A DNA stretch of 34,080 nucleotides from an uncultured Bacteroidota bacterium. Lineage in GTDB: Bacteria; Bacteroidota; Bacteroidia; Bacteroidales; P3. A model generated the notes under the pieces. That model was not told the origin of the DNA. It did no database searches and saw nothing but the letters and a program-made list of their open reading frames with translations. Positions within the stretch are counted from its first letter, which is position 1. Each line of letters begins with the position of its first letter. The position numbers and the translations under genes were made by a program. Below are positions 31,828-34,080 of the stretch, piece by piece. The stretch spans positions 1 to 34,080 of the forward strand of contig CACXXO010000023.1 in the NCBI GenBank assembly GCA_902771735.1, read 5' to 3'.

Positions 31828-32677
31828 CATGTGCCACCATGCCCATGGTATGGCGGAAATTGATTTCGGAGACATGGACACTGCCGTCGGTGCAGAGCAT
31901 GAGGTCGACTCCGAGAGGGCCGTGATAGCGGTGCCAAACGTTGGCAGCCAGCCATGGCTCGATGCGTTCACGAGCCTCACAAACGGGAAAGGCTGCCTCA
32001 ATCTGTGCGTCAGTCCAGAGAACATTTTCTTTATACACTCCACTACCTGTCTTAAAGTAGCTATACCCAAAGAACACACCATCCATATATTCCAACGCCA
32101 CATCGGCCACCGAAGAGAGGTTGGCTCCACTACGGTCGCCGGCCTCTCTTCGATTCGGCTCGGCTATCACGCAGCGCTGCGTGGCGACGGTCTTCAGCAA
32201 CCAGTCGCGGTCGATAGGTGTAAGGCTGCCGTGTACCCAGCGCAGTCCCCGCCCCGCCCCGCTCCATGGCGCCTTCATCACCCAATGCTCGCGCGCGGAT
32301 AACAATGATTCCATTTCTTCTATGGAATGTACCTCATGGCAGTCCTCCTGCAAGGGGAGGACGGTGGAGCGGTGCTGAAGCTCGCGTATGGTGGCGATTT
32401 CCTCGTCGGAAGGCAGCAGCGATTCGTCCACTCCCCTTTTCATTAGCTCGTGTTTCACCACGGCATCCCAGCCCCAGGCTACAACCCTGTCTAATTGAGA
32501 ATTGAAAATCGAGAATTGAAAATCATAGACGGAAGTGCAGACGGCTCCGGGGTAGAGTACAGACATAATGCCCGCATCGCGGCGGGCGAACTCGACTGCC
32601 GACCTCGGCGGAACATAATGAGCACGACCTTTGGCCAGGCAAAGGTCGTGCTCAGGGTTGAAAATGCACAGGCGCAT
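31805..32677 (-). CDS. ATP-grasp-like protein of unknown function
   Basis: The 290-aa protein starts MRLCIFNPEHDLCLA and has the outline of an ATP-grasp enzyme: WVMKAPWSGAGRGLRWV (about 132-148) as the nucleotide-binding lysine and glycine loop, ALEYMDGVFFGYSYF, and GPLGVDLMLCTDGSVHVSEINFRHTMGMV near the end with the acidic and asparagine residues expected to bind Mg-ATP. Such proteins are widespread in Bacteroidota without a known reaction. Residues about 50-60 (VYDFQFSIFNSQ) come from a heptamer array inserted in the frame, and the last residues from another. It starts three bases after serA and lies five bases before mntP. ATP-grasp is a motif-based assignment. Confidence 0.75.
   Translation of the reverse strand: MRLCIFNPEHDLCLAKGRAHYVPPRSAVEFARRDAGIMSVLYPGAVCTSVYDFQFSIFNSQLDRVVAWGWDAVVKHELMKRGVDESLLPSDEEIATIRELQHRSTVLPLQEDCHEVHSIEEMESLLSAREHWVMKAPWSGAGRGLRWVHGSLTPIDRDWLLKTVATQRCVIAEPNRREAGDRSGANLSSVADVALEYMDGVFFGYSYFKTGSGVYKENVLWTDAQIEAAFPVCEARERIEPWLAANVWHRYHGPLGVDLMLCTDGSVHVSEINFRHTMGMVAHEKLRVKS
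32493..32520 (-). repeat. Heptamer array inside the ATP-grasp-like gene
   Basis: Units AATTGAG, AATTGAA, AATCGAG and AATTGAA, on the plus strand, followed by AATCATA. They encode DFQFSIFNSQL near residue 52, between conserved parts of the protein. Confidence 0.75.
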
Positions 32678-32680
32678 TTT

Positions 32681-33601
32681 TTATTTATTCACCTGGAATT
32701 TCTTGTTACCGGTCTTGAAGAAATCGGCAATCTGGTTGGCTGCGGCGATACCGGCATTGATGTTGGCCTCTTCGGTCTGGGCACCCATCTTCTTGGGGGT
32801 GGCGAAGTAGCGGCCTTCAAAAGCCTTGAAGTCGGCATCGGCATCGGGCATGATGTCGGTGATGTACTTCAGGTCGGTACGCTCGGTCATCAGCTTCAGC
32901 AGGCCGGCCTCGTCGATAACTTCCTTACGGGCGCTGTTGACGAGGATACCGCCCTTGTGCATCTTGCCAACGAGGTTGTAGTTGATGCTCTGCTTGGTCT
33001 CGGCGGTGGCGGGGATGTGGAGGCTGACGATGTCGCAAGTCTCGAACAGGGCGTCCTGACTGGCAACGGCGGTGGCCATGCCGCTGGCATTGATCTGATC
33101 GGCGGTCATAAAGGCATCGTAGGCATAGACATCCATACCGAAGCCCTTGGCGATGCGGGCCACATTGCGTCCCACGTTACCGAAGGCGAGGATACCAAGC
33201 TTCTTGCCCATGAGCTCGCTGCCGCTCTTGCCGTTGTAGAAGTTGCGGACGGCATAAACGAGCATACCCATAACCAACTCGGCAACAGCGTTGCTGTTCT
33301 GGCCGGGGGTGTTCATGGCGACAATCTTGCGGGCGGTGCAAGCCTCGAGGTCGAGGTTGTCATAGCCGGCGCCGGCGCGGACAACAATCTTCAGGTTTTT
33401 GGCGTGGTCGATAACCTCTTTGGTCACCTTGTCGGAACGGACGATGAGGGCATCGGCATCCTCGACGGCTTTGTAGAGGTCGTTCACGTCGGTATATTTC
33501 TCGAGGAGGGCGAACTGATAGCCGTTCTCTTCGACGATTTTCTTGATACCGTCAACAGCCACTTTGGCAAACGGTTTCTCTGTAGCAACTAAAACTTTCA
33601 T
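32681..33601 (-). CDS. serA: D-3-phosphoglycerate dehydrogenase-type 2-hydroxyacid dehydrogenase
   Basis: SerA oxidises 3-phosphoglycerate with NAD in the first step of serine synthesis. The 306-aa product has the short Bacteroidota form without ACT domain: N-terminal ALIVRSDKVT, substrate-binding VRAGAGYDNLDL, the NAD fold GILAFGNVGRNVARIAKGFGM (about 136-156), and the catalytic NSARKEVIDEAG. The frame stays open upstream to an ATG at 33697, which would add 32 residues (MEIRDDYRAGYEKK...). The start at 33601 gives the usual family N-terminus (MKVLVATEKPFAKVA). Downstream of serC, as expected, with a small ORF between them. Confidence 0.9.
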   Translation of the reverse strand: MKVLVATEKPFAKVAVDGIKKIVEENGYQFALLEKYTDVNDLYKAVEDADALIVRSDKVTKEVIDHAKNLKIVVRAGAGYDNLDLEACTARKIVAMNTPGQNSNAVAELVMGMLVYAVRNFYNGKSGSELMGKKLGILAFGNVGRNVARIAKGFGMDVYAYDAFMTADQINASGMATAVASQDALFETCDIVSLHIPATAETKQSINYNLVGKMHKGGILVNSARKEVIDEAGLLKLMTERTDLKYITDIMPDADADFKAFEGRYFATPKKMGAQTEEANINAGIAAANQIADFFKTGNKKFQVNK

Positions 33602-33642
33602 TTTGTTGTAAATCTTTATTTCGTCAGAGAAGACACAGGTAG

Positions 33643-33661
33643 GCTCCTTGCGGAGCTTTTT
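33643..33661 (+). other. GNRA-type hairpin in the serA leader
   Basis: GCTCC (33643-33647) pairs with GGAGC (33652-33656). On the transcribed minus strand the loop is GCAA, a stable tetraloop, within the possible 32-codon extension of serA. On the plus strand it is followed by five T residues, but no plus-strand gene ends here, so a terminator role is doubtful. Confidence 0.35.
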
Positions 33662-33696
33662 CTCGTATCCGGCCCTGTAGTCATCCCTGATTTCCA

Positions 33697-33822
33697 TTAT
33701 TTTTCTTTTGTTCTCTTGAACTTCTTTTTGAGTTTCTTCCAGAATCCATGGGTATCCTTGACATCGTCGATGCCGGAAAACGCACCGCCTAATACCTCAA
33801 ACAGTATCTCAAGGACATCCAT
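33697..33822 (-). CDS. Small ORF between serC and serA, 41 aa
   Basis: From ATG at 33822 the frame reads MDVLEILFEVLGGAFSGI, then DDVKDTHGFW and a strongly basic end (KKLKKKFKRTKEK). A hydrophobic amphipathic start with a cationic tail is visible. It begins 14 bases after the serC stop and its TAA overlaps the next ATG (33697) as TAATG, so the spacing resembles a real operon gene. I do not recognise it. It could be a small membrane-associated protein or a leader influencing serA. Confidence 0.5.
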   Translation of the reverse strand: MDVLEILFEVLGGAFSGIDDVKDTHGFWKKLKKKFKRTKEK

Positions 33823-33836
33823 GTCATGGCGTCAAC

Positions 33837-34080
33837 TTACTTGTTGGCTTTCTCGAAGTCCTGCATGCACTGGACGAGAGCCTCGACGGCCTCGATGGGG
33901 CAGGCATTGTAGAGGCTGGCGCGGAAACCACCCACGCTGCGGTGACCCTTGATGCCAACCATGCCACGCTCCTTGGCGAAAGCCATGAAGGCGTCCTGCA
34001 GGTTCTCGCGGCCCTCGGCCATCACCCAGCAGTGGTTCATGATCGAACGGTCTTCCTTCTCGGCAGTACCGCGGAACATG
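33837..34080 (-). CDS. serC: 3-phosphoserine aminotransferase, C-terminal part
   Basis: Only the last 80 codons are in the window; the gene continues beyond the right edge. The end of the protein is clear: [20 protein letters not shown], then [33 protein letters not shown], the conserved phosphate-binding and C-terminal region of SerC ([10 protein letters not shown]). SerC transaminates 3-phosphohydroxypyruvate with glutamate in serine synthesis and acts also in pyridoxal phosphate synthesis. It leads, with serA, the minus-strand operon to mntP. Confidence 0.93.
   Translation of the reverse strand, partial: MFRGTAEKEDRSIMNHCWVMAEGRENLQDAFMAFAKERGMVGIKGHRSVGGFRASLYNACPIEAVEALVQCMQDFEKANK

Noticed and set aside
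33643-33661. Plus-strand intrinsic terminator
   Set aside because: The hairpin with T run has no plus-strand gene upstream and lies inside the serA leader or extension on the other strand; the stem is only five pairs.
1-34080. Mobile element, prophage or defence island
   Set aside because: No transposase, integrase, phage structural gene, restriction enzyme or toxin-antitoxin pair was recognised; most genes are housekeeping or envelope genes in tight operons.

Overview
The window looks like a chromosomal segment of a Bacteroidota, most likely Bacteroidales. Evidence: secreted proteins with type IX secretion (T9SS) C-terminal sorting domains, a GldB-type lipoprotein, a DUF3127 protein, a DUF349 protein, a Porin_10-like putative porin, an ECF sigma/anti-sigma/outer-membrane-protein operon, and promoters of the Bacteroidota TTTG-N19-21-TAnnTTTG type instead of the E. 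coli type. No phage, transposase, CRISPR array, rRNA or tRNA gene was recognised. The genus cannot be fixed by eye.

Layout. (1) 1-2162, minus: two secreted-protein genes behind a conserved upstream block; the second runs off the left edge. (2) 2621-4818, plus: mltD, divIC/ftsB and an NlpC/P60 lipoprotein, a cell-wall and division cluster. (3) 11819-4822, minus: DUF349 protein, GT90 glycosyltransferase, GldB-like lipoprotein, LtaS-like sulfatase-fold enzyme, diacylglycerol kinase and SUI1/YciH, with junctions often overlapping by 1-4 bp; envelope lipid and glycan chemistry dominates. (4) 11985-13416, plus: an inverted copy of the region-1 upstream block followed by a twice-frameshifted T9SS cargo gene. 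(5) 13559-21171, plus: DUF3127 (SSB-like tail), 5-formyl-THF cyclo-ligase, a tail-anchored unknown, panD, a UPF0104 membrane protein, trxB, a porin and a T9SS cargo, closed by a strong terminator. (6) 21424-26666, plus: rdgB, bifunctional nuclease, purine nucleoside phosphorylase, BASS-like transporter, HAD phosphatase, a 70-aa unknown and cardiolipin synthase, mostly joined by ATGA overlaps. (7) 30967-26948, minus: ECF sigma, anti-sigma and two paralogous head-plus-barrel outer membrane proteins, with a terminator. (8) 34080-31233, minus: serC (partial), a 41-codon small ORF, serA, an ATP-grasp-like protein and mntP.

The most unusual material is not a known named system. Two T9SS cargo genes share nearly identical 5' ends and a nearly identical GC-rich 3' cassette around a diverged AT-rich middle, and lie in inverted orientation with duplicated promoter blocks about 9.5 kb apart. 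Four intergenic copies of a palindromic element built from about 11-bp units occur, at least two of which can form alternative hairpins. Heptamer arrays (AATTGAR and relatives) sit on gene junctions and inside reading frames. All functional calls rest on reading motifs by eye; no database search was run.
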